From the NCBI GenBank assembly GCA_022925895.1, contig JAKSYS010000691.1, positions 1 through 32,911 of the forward strand: 32,911 bases of DNA, given 5' to 3'. Source of the stretch: Fragilaria crotonensis. Taxonomy: Eukaryota > Bacillariophyta > Fragilariophyceae > Fragilariales > Fragilariaceae. The notes beneath the pieces were generated by a model. That model made no database searches and was not told where the DNA came from. It saw only the letters and a list, made by a program, of their open reading frames with translations. Both the position numbers and the translations under genes were made by a program. Shown piece by piece: positions 8,588 through 18,471 of this stretch; the first letter of the stretch is position 1; each line of letters opens with the position of its first letter.

Positions 8588-11500
8588 ATGGCCACATCCA
8601 AGCCTCGCATGAGTGCTCGCCAAGCTGCAGCGCGACAACGCATTCAGCACACCGACTCACCATCGGGCTCTGCACCACCATTTGAAACTAGAGCCCCTGG
8701 ATGGGTCTTCAACCCTGGACGTCGTGAGGAGAGGCGCCTCATAGAGGCCATGATATCCCACCTTCAGGATGACCCGACCGTCATGGATGCGGACGTCCTT
8801 CGGTTTGTGTATAAAGAGTGGCCGATGCTTGCGTCATCCATGAACACCAAAACAACAGTTACGAATGTAAAAAGGAAACTACTTACAATGAATGTATCCT
8901 ACATCCATCGTACGTCCGATAATGACTGGGGATTCTGGAATGATTTCACATTTCCCGGACTACTGGACGTACACCCACCTCCAGAGACACTGACAATGTT
9001 GGACACAAATGTCACTCCTGACATCAGGGATATTCCACCACACAATGCAGTGGTCATCACGGCACGCCTCCCTGTTGCCGAGGACAGTCTCCAACATGAC
9101 AAACAAGCACCACAACCCAGTGCTGGTGGTATGCGTTATGCAAGTTCCACGACGCCTGGATCCCCATGGAAGAAGGCAACGAATCCATCAGTTGTGGACT
9201 CGGACTATGATGACGACAGGAAACTACCATACAACATGGAGTCCGGTGGTTTTGCACAGCTGCAGTCGACACACGACCGGGACCACCTGACAAAGGAACA
9301 TACTACATCCCCACGGCTGTCCGTTCACAGTGCATCAGACGAGGACTCGATATCCGCAGATGATACTGGCTTCTCATCTCCGACACCATCGGACATTGAC
9401 GACGAAGGATTCCAGTCCGTCCGCGCTCGCAAGCATCGAGTTAAAATGGCAAATAAGGAAGCCATCTCAAACATCCACTTCTCGAATGTCAACATGACGC
9501 ACCAGCAACCAACGGCAGACTCACAAATTATCGATTTGCTCACCCCACCCAGTCGGAATACACCGTCTTCTGTTCATTCCACAGTCTCCAAAACGATACG
9601 CCGCCAAGCAAAGCTTACCACTTTCCGCGAGCTCCTAAATGATCACATCCAGGAAGCCATGCTTGACGTTGATCGACGTGCTGCGACTTTGGCGGAACAC
9701 CTGACTAAACATGAGGCACTACTCCAACATGCAGAACACAAACACACCGTGGTTCAAGAGAAAGATGACAAGCGCTTGGCTTATCGGGAATCCCTCCTGA
9801 AGCGCTGGGAATCTCGGATGACAGAACGCGCCAACGACCTTGCTGCTATGGAACAACGTTACACCGACGACATGGCTCAACGTGAACGCGATCTTTCTAC
9901 GTTAGAACACCGTACTCAGGGCGTCTACGATGCACACAAACGTCGCATCGATGAGGTCACACTCCAAAGCGAGCTTGCCATCAGATCCTGTCATGAGACT
10001 ACACTGAAGCAATTTACGGCTGACATTGCAGTGCACCAGTCCACACAAGAGGATCGGACAACCAAATTCTGTGCCGACCAAGTACAGCAGCATCTTGAGA
10101 GTCACTTGGAAACCTTCACCGAGCATGCAAGGGGTATCCGTGACCAACTCCTAGCCCGCATGAGAACAGACGTTCAGCGCACTTTCTCAGATGCGCATCA
10201 GGGAGAGGACAGTAGGCTCCACGCACCTCCGGGTGAGGATGCTCACATACCACCTCCACAGCGCGACCCTCAACACCAGCTCCCATCTTCAACAATGAGT
10301 GATGCGGATAGGCCTCCGCATGCAGCGGGAGCAACCCCATTGGCAGCCACACGACGCTGGAAGGACGTTGATTATTCCGAGATTGCACGTGCATCAGCAG
10401 ATGTTCCCCAGGCTCCACGCTCTGATGCCACCACTCACAGCGGTACTACTGGCCCCACTGGCGCCTATGGCAACCCGAGGGATATGGAAAACGCATGGCA
10501 ACCACCACTCCCACAGACGAAGTGGGCAGATCCAGATTTCCAGATCTCACAACTCCGCAAAGCCACTACCCCGACTCGCTTGAGAGGCCGAGAGCGAAAC
10601 GCGGTGATGGTCTTCTACAACTCGTTTGTGGATTTTCATAAAATCTATCGTGTCCCCATAAAGATCCTAGACGACATCCGCATCGATCGATTGGATGATG
10701 ACCGGGAGACATTATACCCACCTGGATTGCTTGACTCCGATCCAGATCTGCACGCATGCTACAGTGCCGCTATCTATGCGCGATTGGAGGAAGAAGATGT
10801 TCTGGACCCTGCAGAACCCCTTTATGTGGGTTTGCTGCAAATGTATAATTCCCGACGCGATGGCTATGCACTTCTCAAGGCCATCTTGGCGACAACGTTG
10901 ATGGTTCATTCGCATGACCTGGGACGTCTCAGTACTCCACCGACAGCACAGCCGGGATCGACTCCGTACGAATTCGCTTGTAATCTTAACGATTTCTATC
11001 GCGGTCAGCAGCAATTCAACCGGACCTATACTCCGAGGGAGCGGGCGATGATGTTCTTACAAGGTATGGCCCAGGATCCTGGGTACACGATGGCCACGCA
11101 GCAGATCATGCATGACATACAGCAACTTTCGGAACATGTGCCCTTGCCAGGGAAATATTGTAATCCGACTCTTCCCCTGACCTTGCTGGCCCACCCGTCG
11201 GCAATCCATGCCACACGCAAAACATCGGCGTCCATCAATGTCACCCATGCCACACATGCCGGTGGCTCCACGTTTGATGGCGGCAACCCCCGTCGTGGTC
11301 TTGCCCACGACCGCAGTCGGAGCCGGGAACGTCACCACACGTCTGCCACTCCTCCCACCCGCCGGTCCTCGTCATTGCCACGGAGTCACACTGGATCACG
11401 TCCTCCCACAAGTCGAAATTTCGAACTCCAATGTCGTGCATGCGCCACTAATGGTCACTCGCACACTGACTGTCGGTTATTCCCAAAGATCGCAGCATGT

Positions 11501-14500
11501 CTCGATTTTATTTCTCAGAACCCGGCTGATGCCAAGGATGCACTTTATCAATATCGGAAGATGCAGCACCCTGATACTCGCCGTGCGGCTCGGGAGAAAG
11601 TTATAAAGGTACTACAAGGTTGTCTTCACCAAGGACATATTGGATACGATGACGACATTGACGACTTGGCAGATCAGCTAACTGGCAACTATTGGCCAGA
11701 TACTGACGAGCAATTGGCACCCATTTGCCAACTTCAACTGAGCTTTGACGAAAATGCGCAGCCTCAGCTACTGAGCACAACGATGCCATACTCACATGAT
11801 GAGCTTCGCACTGCGGCGTCCCCTGTTGTGTTCCCAGATTGTCGTATGATGACGGTTCCCCGTACACACATTCCACCTATGCCATTGCCCTGTCCTACTG
11901 GAACCACATCTCTGTCGCGCCTCTGTATTACACAAGGTGTCTCTCGTATCGACAATCGTCGCAATCTTGCGGATACGGGTGCTTCCGTATGCGCGACTGG
12001 TATGCGGGAGATTCTTCATGACTTCACACCCCATACATACTACGCCATTGTGGGTTACGATGGCACATCTACCCATGCCGCTGGTCAGGGTACCGCCCAT
12101 ATCCGTAACCCTATTACAGGGTGCATTGATGAGATGTTCTTTGTCTATGTGCCGTCCATAGTTGGTAATATTGTGTCACTTGAGCACCATGCACGAACAC
12201 ACCCTGCTATCCATCGATGGACTCAGGAAGCAACACCAGTCACTGGCACTGGATGGGTGATCTTCTACGACAAAGATGATCGCATCGTGTCACGCTACAC
12301 CACATATCAGGAGCAAGGATTGTACTACATCCAAGACTTGCACTTTGTTCCGGCCCCTGTGGACCACCAGACTCATCAGGTCGTATCTTCCAGGCTCAAC
12401 ACTGTTTCTGGAGTTGAGGTCTCTGACGATGCTGACTCAACGGCAACGGTGAAAACAGCAACCAGGTCTATTCTGGACTGCGTCGATTTTGATCATCACC
12501 TCCAGGTTGATAACACGGCCATGCAGTTGCGACAATCTCAGGCAAGCACAAATCCAGTGTGTACTACTGTCCTCCCTCGCCGCGACGCCCGTGCATATGG
12601 TACAATTGCACGTATGGAAATCCGTAACAACATGGAGGCCGATGTGCTGAACTACGAAACATGGCACCAGCGCCTCGCTCACTGTTCGGAGAAACGCCTG
12701 CGATTGACACAGAAGTTTGTGGATGGGATCCCACAATTTCAGGCAACACCGATCCCGCATGTGGTCAATTGTCGCACTTGTGATGTGGCAAAACTAAAGA
12801 AGGCACCACGAGGACCATCGCAGGCCTGCTACCCACCTCTACAAGTTGGCCAGGTTTTCAGTATGGATATCGGATTCATCCGTGGACCGGGAAATCTTGC
12901 TGCGGTGCTGGCACGGACAGCAGATGCCACACCTAAAGTTATTGAAAGTCGCCAAGGGTTTGTCTGCTACCTTCTCATCATTGACAACAAATCCCGATAC
13001 ACATGGGTGTTTCCACTTAAATCAAAATCAGTCCCGCTCTCACTGGTCAGAACATTTCTGGAAATACATGGGAATAGCAAATGTGTCAATCGACGGATCC
13101 GCACCGATGGTGAAGGGTCACTGGCAGAATCCTCGGCATGTCGCGCTCTGTTCACAACTCTGGGATACACTCTGGAAAAGACTGCCACCGATGCCTCATC
13201 GCAGAATGGTCTAGCTGAGCGCCCGCATCAAACATTTGCTGCGATGGTACGCTGCCTACTATACTCGTCTTCTCTGCCCATCACCTTCTGGGCAGATGCA
13301 CTAGTGTATGCAAACTACATCAACAATCGACTTTATCACTCGGGTATCGATGATGTTCCGTACACAGTTTGGACGGGGCAACGGGCGAATGTGAAGCATT
13401 TGCGCGCATTTGGCGCCCACGTCACCGTCCGTCGGAGCGGACACCGCCCCACGAAAACGGATCCACACTACTATGACGGCAGATTCCTGCGTTTCGGGGC
13501 CACGGAACGCAATATCGTGTACTTCGACACCAAGACCAAGCGGGATAAGATTGCACGTCATTGTGCGGTGGACGAGTTCCACTACAGCACACCTGCATCG
13601 GACCGACCACAGGGAGCACAACATCTCCTGGACACTGTGCTTCCCAACCATGTTCCACCAGCCGATCAACCCCCAAGCAAGGATACATACTTGTTGGACT
13701 CATCGCTTGAGCTTAACGCAATGGATCAGGCACCGCATGCACCATTGGATACAATGCCTCCGTATCTCTCTGACACTCGGAAGGATTCGGATTTGTCCGC
13801 TGCCACTGCAGTAGCTGCCACCCTGTTGGGCGAGGAATGTCAGCAGGAGATCATACATCTCCAGTCGTCTACGGATATGTATGCAGAACCAACAGTTATG
13901 CGTATTCCGATGAACAATCTCCCCACTCTTGGCCTACTCACCCGCACCGATGACTATACTCACGCTGTTTATGTCCATGGTTGCCAAGAAGGTACAAAGC
14001 TCAGTCGCATGCCTCGCTGGCGATCTACGATCAAAAACTCAGTTATTCGTTCGGTTAACAACTGTACCATCAAATCCAAGGTGGATCTCATCCGCCACAT
14101 CACTGCAGCACGCTGTCGCCGCGACACACATGTTGAAATCCGATTTGCCAAGCCCGCGATTACGAAGTTGGGTTGCGACGAAATTCCCCAGCTGCATTTT
14201 GATCAATTACGGCACATCAACCAAATGCACATTGCACTTCGGGAACCACGCGATGAATCGACAGATGCTTTCCTCAACTTCACTCGTGCCCAACTGCGTA
14301 AACGTGAAGATTACCAACTCTGGCGTGACTCCGAATGGCAACAGCACGACAAGTACCTCATCCAAAATATGTTCGGTAGCCCTATCCCACGTCCTCCGGA
14401 CTCCACTGTACTTCCGTTTGTGTGGACTTACATAATGAAGGAGGATCCCATAACCAGTGAACTCAAAAAGAAGGCACGAGCAACATGCAACGGTGGCAAA

Positions 14501-16195
14501 AAGTACGGCAAAGCTGTCACCGTCGCTGAAACGTATGCGACTTGCGTTGAACAGCCGGCGTGTCGTCTCTACTGGTCCGTCACAGCCAGTGAATGCCTTG
14601 TGGCCATGGGTGCTGATGCAGGAAATGCATTTGCCGAAGCACCACCGGCGACGGAGCCCTTCTACATGCGCATTGACGACCAGTTTCGTGAATGGTGGAC
14701 GGAACATTTACATCGGGATCCGATACCGCAAGGATATGTTCTTCCTGTTAATCATGCACTACAAGGTCACCCTGAGGCACCTCGTCTCTGGGAAAAACAC
14801 ATTCATGGCATCCTTGTGAATGAACTCCACTTCACTCCAACTACACACGAGAAATGTCTCTACAGTCGCCGATCCACTGAAGCACCGGAGGCTCTCCAAA
14901 TGATCCTACGCCAAGTTGACGACTTCTCCGTGTCCGCGTCCGACCAAGCCGAGTGTCAAGAGATTATTCAACTTATTGGCAGTCACCTTACCGTCCCACT
15001 CAATGATCTGGGTCTCATTCGCAAGTTTAACGGTGTCAACATCCAACAGACGCGTTGGTTCATTAAGATATCCTGCGAGGACTACATCTTAAAGATCCTT
15101 CTCCACCATCAATGGCAGGACCTGAAAGCTTCCAACCTCCCATTACCCATGCGGAGCGACTCCAAGTATCAACGCGAGTTAGAGCTGGCCACACGACCCA
15201 CCACTCCACATGAGCAACTCCAGGTCCAAAAACAGGCAGGATTTTCATATCGCATGACCACGGGAGAACTCATATATGCTTTGGTTGTCGCCCGTTTGGA
15301 TATTTCGTTTGCCATCATTAAACTCTGCCAATACAATGCCAACCCAGCTGCCATCCATTACCAGGCGGTCCGTCACGTCTTTGCGTTCCTCAATAATACT
15401 CGCGAGGACGGCCTGATCTATTGGCGATCACGCCCACGCGAGGATCTCCCCGATATCAGTCCACCACCACCTCGATCCAATCCCGAATACCAACTCGAGC
15501 GACCCATTGTGCAGCCCACGACCCTGTTGGTATACTCTGATTCGGACTGGGGTTCCGATGCGTCACATCGCCGCTCTGTTACAGGAGTCATTATCCTCCT
15601 TGCTGGCGCTGCTGTGTTATACGTTACACACTACCAGAAGGCGGTTGCTCTGTCTAGTACCGAAGCCGAATTTGTGGCTGCTTCCGATGCTGGCAAACGA
15701 GCAATTTACATGCGCACTTTGCTGCATGACCTTGGCCTCGCGCAAGACAACCCGACTCAACTTCTTATCGATAACACGGGAGCCGTATTCATGGTGGACG
15801 CAGGCGCCCCTACCAAACGCACACGCCATGTCGACATCCGATACTTTGCCTTGTTAGAATGGAGTGACAGCGGACAGATCAAAGCCGAAGCTATCCCAAC
15901 CGATGCCAATATCAGCGATTCCATGACGAAAGCAACAGGGCGCATCAAGTTTCATCAACATGCCGATATATACATGGGACGCAATCCTCCGTATGATGTC
16001 CCTGATCGATCAGTACCACTACCACCTCAGCGATTTGTGCACATCAACACGTTTAATACGATTTCACTTCCCTTGGCTCCTCTCTCTGCCCTGCACCATC
16101 CGATCCTCTCCGCATTCACACTGGACACCACGGATTTTTCGGATCATACAGAGCATGGGAGGGTGAGAGGCTACAGTATACCGGTAATACTATAG
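8588..16195 (+). CDS. gag-pol: Copia gag-pol polyprotein, 2,535 aa, uninterrupted
   Basis: The ATG at 8588 sits in a good context (CACCATGG). Residues 1-600 have no recognised domain except a coiled coil at about 346-470. A capsid-like helical region spans about 660-850. A CCHC knuckle (CRACATNGHSHTDC) is at 949-962 and the protease DTGA at 1129-1132. The integrase has the HHCC zinc domain (H1360, H1365, C1395, C1398) and the acidic triad D1427, D1507, E1544. Reverse transcriptase has D2010 and QVDD at 2109-2112, where YVDD is usual. RNase H has D2318 and E2359 (YSDSDW, SSTEAEF) and the TRHVDIRYFALLE tail. The element copies its RNA to DNA and integrates it. Gag and pol are fused with no frameshift or stop between them. 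The stop codon (16193-16195) lies inside the 3' LTR. Confidence 0.95.
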   Translation: MATSKPRMSARQAAARQRIQHTDSPSGSAPPFETRAPGWVFNPGRREERRLIEAMISHLQDDPTVMDADVLRFVYKEWPMLASSMNTKTTVTNVKRKLLTMNVSYIHRTSDNDWGFWNDFTFPGLLDVHPPPETLTMLDTNVTPDIRDIPPHNAVVITARLPVAEDSLQHDKQAPQPSAGGMRYASSTTPGSPWKKATNPSVVDSDYDDDRKLPYNMESGGFAQLQSTHDRDHLTKEHTTSPRLSVHSASDEDSISADDTGFSSPTPSDIDDEGFQSVRARKHRVKMANKEAISNIHFSNVNMTHQQPTADSQIIDLLTPPSRNTPSSVHSTVSKTIRRQAKLTTFRELLNDHIQEAMLDVDRRAATLAEHLTKHEALLQHAEHKHTVVQEKDDKRLAYRESLLKRWESRMTERANDLAAMEQRYTDDMAQRERDLSTLEHRTQGVYDAHKRRIDEVTLQSELAIRSCHETTLKQFTADIAVHQSTQEDRTTKFCADQVQQHLESHLETFTEHARGIRDQLLARMRTDVQRTFSDAHQGEDSRLHAPPGEDAHIPPPQRDPQHQLPSSTMSDADRPPHAAGATPLAATRRWKDVDYSEIARASADVPQAPRSDATTHSGTTGPTGAYGNPRDMENAWQPPLPQTKWADPDFQISQLRKATTPTRLRGRERNAVMVFYNSFVDFHKIYRVPIKILDDIRIDRLDDDRETLYPPGLLDSDPDLHACYSAAIYARLEEEDVLDPAEPLYVGLLQMYNSRRDGYALLKAILATTLMVHSHDLGRLSTPPTAQPGSTPYEFACNLNDFYRGQQQFNRTYTPRERAMMFLQGMAQDPGYTMATQQIMHDIQQLSEHVPLPGKYCNPTLPLTLLAHPSAIHATRKTSASINVTHATHAGGSTFDGGNPRRGLAHDRSRSRERHHTSATPPTRRSSSLPRSHTGSRPPTSRNFELQCRACATNGHSHTDCRLFPKIAACLDFISQNPADAKDALYQYRKMQHPDTRRAAREKVIKVLQGCLHQGHIGYDDDIDDLADQLTGNYWPDTDEQLAPICQLQLSFDENAQPQLLSTTMPYSHDELRTAASPVVFPDCRMMTVPRTHIPPMPLPCPTGTTSLSRLCITQGVSRIDNRRNLADTGASVCATGMREILHDFTPHTYYAIVGYDGTSTHAAGQGTAHIRNPITGCIDEMFFVYVPSIVGNIVSLEHHARTHPAIHRWTQEATPVTGTGWVIFYDKDDRIVSRYTTYQEQGLYYIQDLHFVPAPVDHQTHQVVSSRLNTVSGVEVSDDADSTATVKTATRSILDCVDFDHHLQVDNTAMQLRQSQASTNPVCTTVLPRRDARAYGTIARMEIRNNMEADVLNYETWHQRLAHCSEKRLRLTQKFVDGIPQFQATPIPHVVNCRTCDVAKLKKAPRGPSQACYPPLQVGQVFSMDIGFIRGPGNLAAVLARTADATPKVIESRQGFVCYLLIIDNKSRYTWVFPLKSKSVPLSLVRTFLEIHGNSKCVNRRIRTDGEGSLAESSACRALFTTLGYTLEKTATDASSQNGLAERPHQTFAAMVRCLLYSSSLPITFWADALVYANYINNRLYHSGIDDVPYTVWTGQRANVKHLRAFGAHVTVRRSGHRPTKTDPHYYDGRFLRFGATERNIVYFDTKTKRDKIARHCAVDEFHYSTPASDRPQGAQHLLDTVLPNHVPPADQPPSKDTYLLDSSLELNAMDQAPHAPLDTMPPYLSDTRKDSDLSAATAVAATLLGEECQQEIIHLQSSTDMYAEPTVMRIPMNNLPTLGLLTRTDDYTHAVYVHGCQEGTKLSRMPRWRSTIKNSVIRSVNNCTIKSKVDLIRHITAARCRRDTHVEIRFAKPAITKLGCDEIPQLHFDQLRHINQMHIALREPRDESTDAFLNFTRAQLRKREDYQLWRDSEWQQHDKYLIQNMFGSPIPRPPDSTVLPFVWTYIMKEDPITSELKKKARATCNGGKKYGKAVTVAETYATCVEQPACRLYWSVTASECLVAMGADAGNAFAEAPPATEPFYMRIDDQFREWWTEHLHRDPIPQGYVLPVNHALQGHPEAPRLWEKHIHGILVNELHFTPTTHEKCLYSRRSTEAPEALQMILRQVDDFSVSASDQAECQEIIQLIGSHLTVPLNDLGLIRKFNGVNIQQTRWFIKISCEDYILKILLHHQWQDLKASNLPLPMRSDSKYQRELELATRPTTPHEQLQVQKQAGFSYRMTTGELIYALVVARLDISFAIIKLCQYNANPAAIHYQAVRHVFAFLNNTREDGLIYWRSRPREDLPDISPPPPRSNPEYQLERPIVQPTTLLVYSDSDWGSDASHRRSVTGVIILLAGAAVLYVTHYQKAVALSSTEAEFVAASDAGKRAIYMRTLLHDLGLAQDNPTQLLIDNTGAVFMVDAGAPTKRTRHVDIRYFALLEWSDSGQIKAEAIPTDANISDSMTKATGRIKFHQHADIYMGRNPPYDVPDRSVPLPPQRFVHINTFNTISLPLAPLSALHHPILSAFTLDTTDFSDHTEHGRVRGYSIPVIL
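16157..16163 (+). promoter_or_regulatory. Polypurine tract
   Basis: GGGAGGG directly abuts the 3' LTR, the position where plus-strand DNA synthesis is primed. It lies inside the coding frame, so it is under two constraints. Confidence 0.75.
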
Positions 16196-16251
16196 CCACT
16201 TTCTAGACTACTATTATACCTTCGTATTGTAGTAGACTGGAGAGCCTGACA
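16164..16251 (+). repeat. 3' LTR, 88 bp
   Basis: Identical to the 5' LTR. Its first 32 bases also encode the last residues and the stop codon of gag-pol. It is followed by the target duplication CAGTC at 16252-16256. Confidence 0.95.
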
Positions 16252-16256
16252 CAGTC

Positions 16257-16769
16257 CTCATGTACTCGTTACTGTACCTGGTACTCCGTACTCGAGTACT
16301 GTACCACTATCAGCAGATTAAGAGGATGTATGAATATGCATATAGATCCGACGGGCCATCCCGTGAGACTATGAGCAGCTTGCGCCATGCAGTGTACTCC
16401 AAGAGCCGAGGTCCAATAAGAAGTACAAGCAATGGTGGTAGTTTTTCTTCCGATGGTATATTTGAGTAGAGGTGGAGTCTACTACTAACGAGAGTAGAGG
16501 AAAGAACTGGAGAGGACCTGAATCTCACGAACAACATAATACTTCGCCTCTATTGAACAGTACTCCGTTGACAAACTGATCTTTTCAACTACACCAAGCA
16601 TAGCATTATGCCCCTAAAAAATCATCTCCAAGAAAGTGGTCGACTTCCGCCTACATGCCTGACGAAAGTAGTAATCAGCCTGATGCCTAGGAAATCGATG
16701 GGTCAACGCTGAATTCTCCTCATCAAAAAGCTATCGTTCTTGTATTTTCCACCCTGGGTTTTGTTCGCA
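16257..16769. other. Intergenic spacer right of the retrotransposon
   Basis: The first 90 bases continue the GTAC-rich spacer split by the insertion. The rest (16340-16769) lies downstream of the minus-strand RING copy 2 stop and shows no conserved frame. Confidence 0.5.
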
Positions 16770-17520
16770 CTAGGAACCATCGACAGAACTCGGCTGCTCT
16801 GCTACAGTTTCACAAAAATCTTGCCGGCAGCATGGACAGAGCGGCTTGACTTCTTTCGCCATCCAAGTGCTGATACATTCGGTGTGAAAGGCATGACGAC
16901 AATCTTGGTTGGAACTAAATGTCACGGAATCGCCAACTTCGTACGGACACAGGCAGATAACGCAGGCTGCAGGCACGGGACGGTTCGCATTTGGATGATC
17001 TCCGGTGAGTTGGAGGGCAGCAAACTCGGAATCCACATTGATATTCTCGATATCACTGTCTTCGCGATCGATTTGTTGAGAGTCCTGTTTCGGCAGCAAA
17101 CACTTCGATGTAACCGACTTTGAAAGAAGCACTTATTAGCTGGACATGCATCTCAACACGACAACAAGCTTCCATAACCATCCCTGTCTATCTTTTTGTA
17201 CTCACCATTGTCGTGGATGTGATAGCGAGTTGAATTTTTCGTTCGTTCTCCTCGCGAGCCTGTCGCGACAAAACCTCATTTCGTATGGAGTCACCCAGGT
17301 GAAGCGTTCCGATTGCTGCCATTTGACGTAGATGTGCTGCCCGTGCCATGCGACTTTGCCAGCGATTTCGTCGGTAGGCGCAAATGATTGGTATGAGGCA
17401 GCATACAAGCAGAAGCACGTACCAAAGAACAAAGCCTAAGAATTGATTAAATCGCAGTTCTTCACTGTTCGAGGATTGCAGGAACCTGCTACCAAAGTCG
17501 CGGAAGGTGGACTCTAACAT
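16770..17520 (-). CDS. Membrane-anchored RING-H2 E3 ubiquitin ligase (copy 2), one intron
   Basis: Two exons (17520-17206 and 17117-16770) join in phase 0 to give about 220 residues. A hydrophobic anchor at about 26-49 (FLGFVLWYVLLLVCCLIP) precedes basic residues, then a charged linker. The C-terminal RING-H2 finger has C157, C160, C178, H180, H183, C186, C199 and C202. Shared stretches with copy 1 include FHTEC, CPCCRQ and YEVGDSV, plus the TTM just before the splice junction. The two genes are therefore paralogs in the same orientation, about 9.7 kb apart and separated mainly by mobile DNA. Only this copy has an intron. Probable role: E2 recruitment at a membrane; substrate unknown. Confidence 0.88.
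17118..17205 (-). other. Intron of RING copy 2 (88 nt)
   Basis: Minus-strand donor GTGAGT (17205 leftward), acceptor AAAG (ending 17118). Removal restores a frame that matches the intronless paralog on both sides. Confidence 0.85.
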
Positions 17521-18471
17521 TACTTTCGTGAGGCGTGGAGATTCTTACAACTGCGCTGAGATTGATTGACCCAACTCCTTGTGGTATTCAGGTTTGTTTG
17601 TTCCTTTCTGCGTGGTTTTCGAATTGACACACATGCATGCACCGTGGTGCATCGAATGCAGAGAATGGGAGTATAGAGTACAAGTATAGAGTACGACGTA
17701 TAGGATACTTGGGATATGGCATGTGGCACGTATGGCACAATGCTCTGCATAAACGGTAGTACCAGGAAGTGAGTGTACATACAGAGTCTACCATGTCACT
17801 GCCAACTTCGGGTTCCCATGTTCCTTGACGTCACAGCTACGATGTGCACAGAAGAGTGTTTGTGTGAACTGTGAAGCCTCTGGGATCACTTCGAACTTGC
17901 GCCGGAGGACGAGCTACTTGCACCAACTGCAGTGCACTGTTCGTACTGGGTGATGGCAAACTACGAATACCACGTGACCAAGTGACCGTTACGCAAGTAC
18001 TCCGTATGATACTACTACAGTATGACATGGTAGTATCGTTTTTGTTTGAGTATGACTGCGTACACTACAAGTACCGTAGGAACAAGTTTGAACCACGCAT
18101 ACAGTACACAGTACCGCACGCACCGTGGACTTGGAGTACTGTCGTATGTACTGTAGCGAACGTGGTTCTGTGATACATGCATACATGTACAGTATGTAAA
18201 TATATGGAATAATAATACCAAATTAGTCCACAATACTCGAGTACTTGTACCAGGTACTGTGGTACAGTAGCACCGATAGTTTGCTTCGAGCAAGCAGGCG
18301 ATCTGCATAGAGCGAGGTGCATCCAATCGTAGGCAGTACTACTTTCTACAGACTGTGTCCGTAGAAATTTTGATGATGATTGCCGTATGCTGTATGCTGC
18401 ACGATATCCGACCCCCAACAAAGCGTGGCACCGGGACTCGTTGTCCATTCCGCCACACCGCACAACTTGTC
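17521..18471. repeat. Spacer between divergent genes, GTAC-rich
   Basis: No supported gene. It contains the presumed promoters of RING copy 2 (minus) and cofactor C (plus). GTAC is strongly enriched from about 17660 to 18340, including a dense cluster at 18238-18270 with the palindrome CTCGAG, and a short tandem near 17671-17695 built on GTATAGAGTAC. Confidence 0.55.

Larger units (their letters stand above)
8282..16251 (+). mobile_element. Complete, recently inserted Ty1/copia retrotransposon with 88-bp LTRs
   Basis: Two identical 88-bp direct repeats (8282-8369 and 16164-16251), each starting TGAGAGGC and ending GCCTGACA, bound a 7,970-bp element. The 5 bases before it (8277-8281) and after it (16252-16256) are both CAGTC, a perfect target-site duplication. 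A primer-binding site follows the 5' LTR and a purine tract (GGGAGGG, 16157-16163) precedes the 3' LTR. One unbroken frame encodes gag, protease, integrase, reverse transcriptase and RNase H in copia order. Identical LTRs and an intact frame indicate very recent insertion and possibly an active family. LTRs this short are exceptional; copia LTRs are usually several hundred bases. Confidence 0.96.

Noticed and set aside
18355-18471. Upstream extension of TBCC to a GTG or to ATG 18373
   Set aside because: The added residues are unlike cofactor C N-termini, and ATG 18472 begins a typical charged helix.
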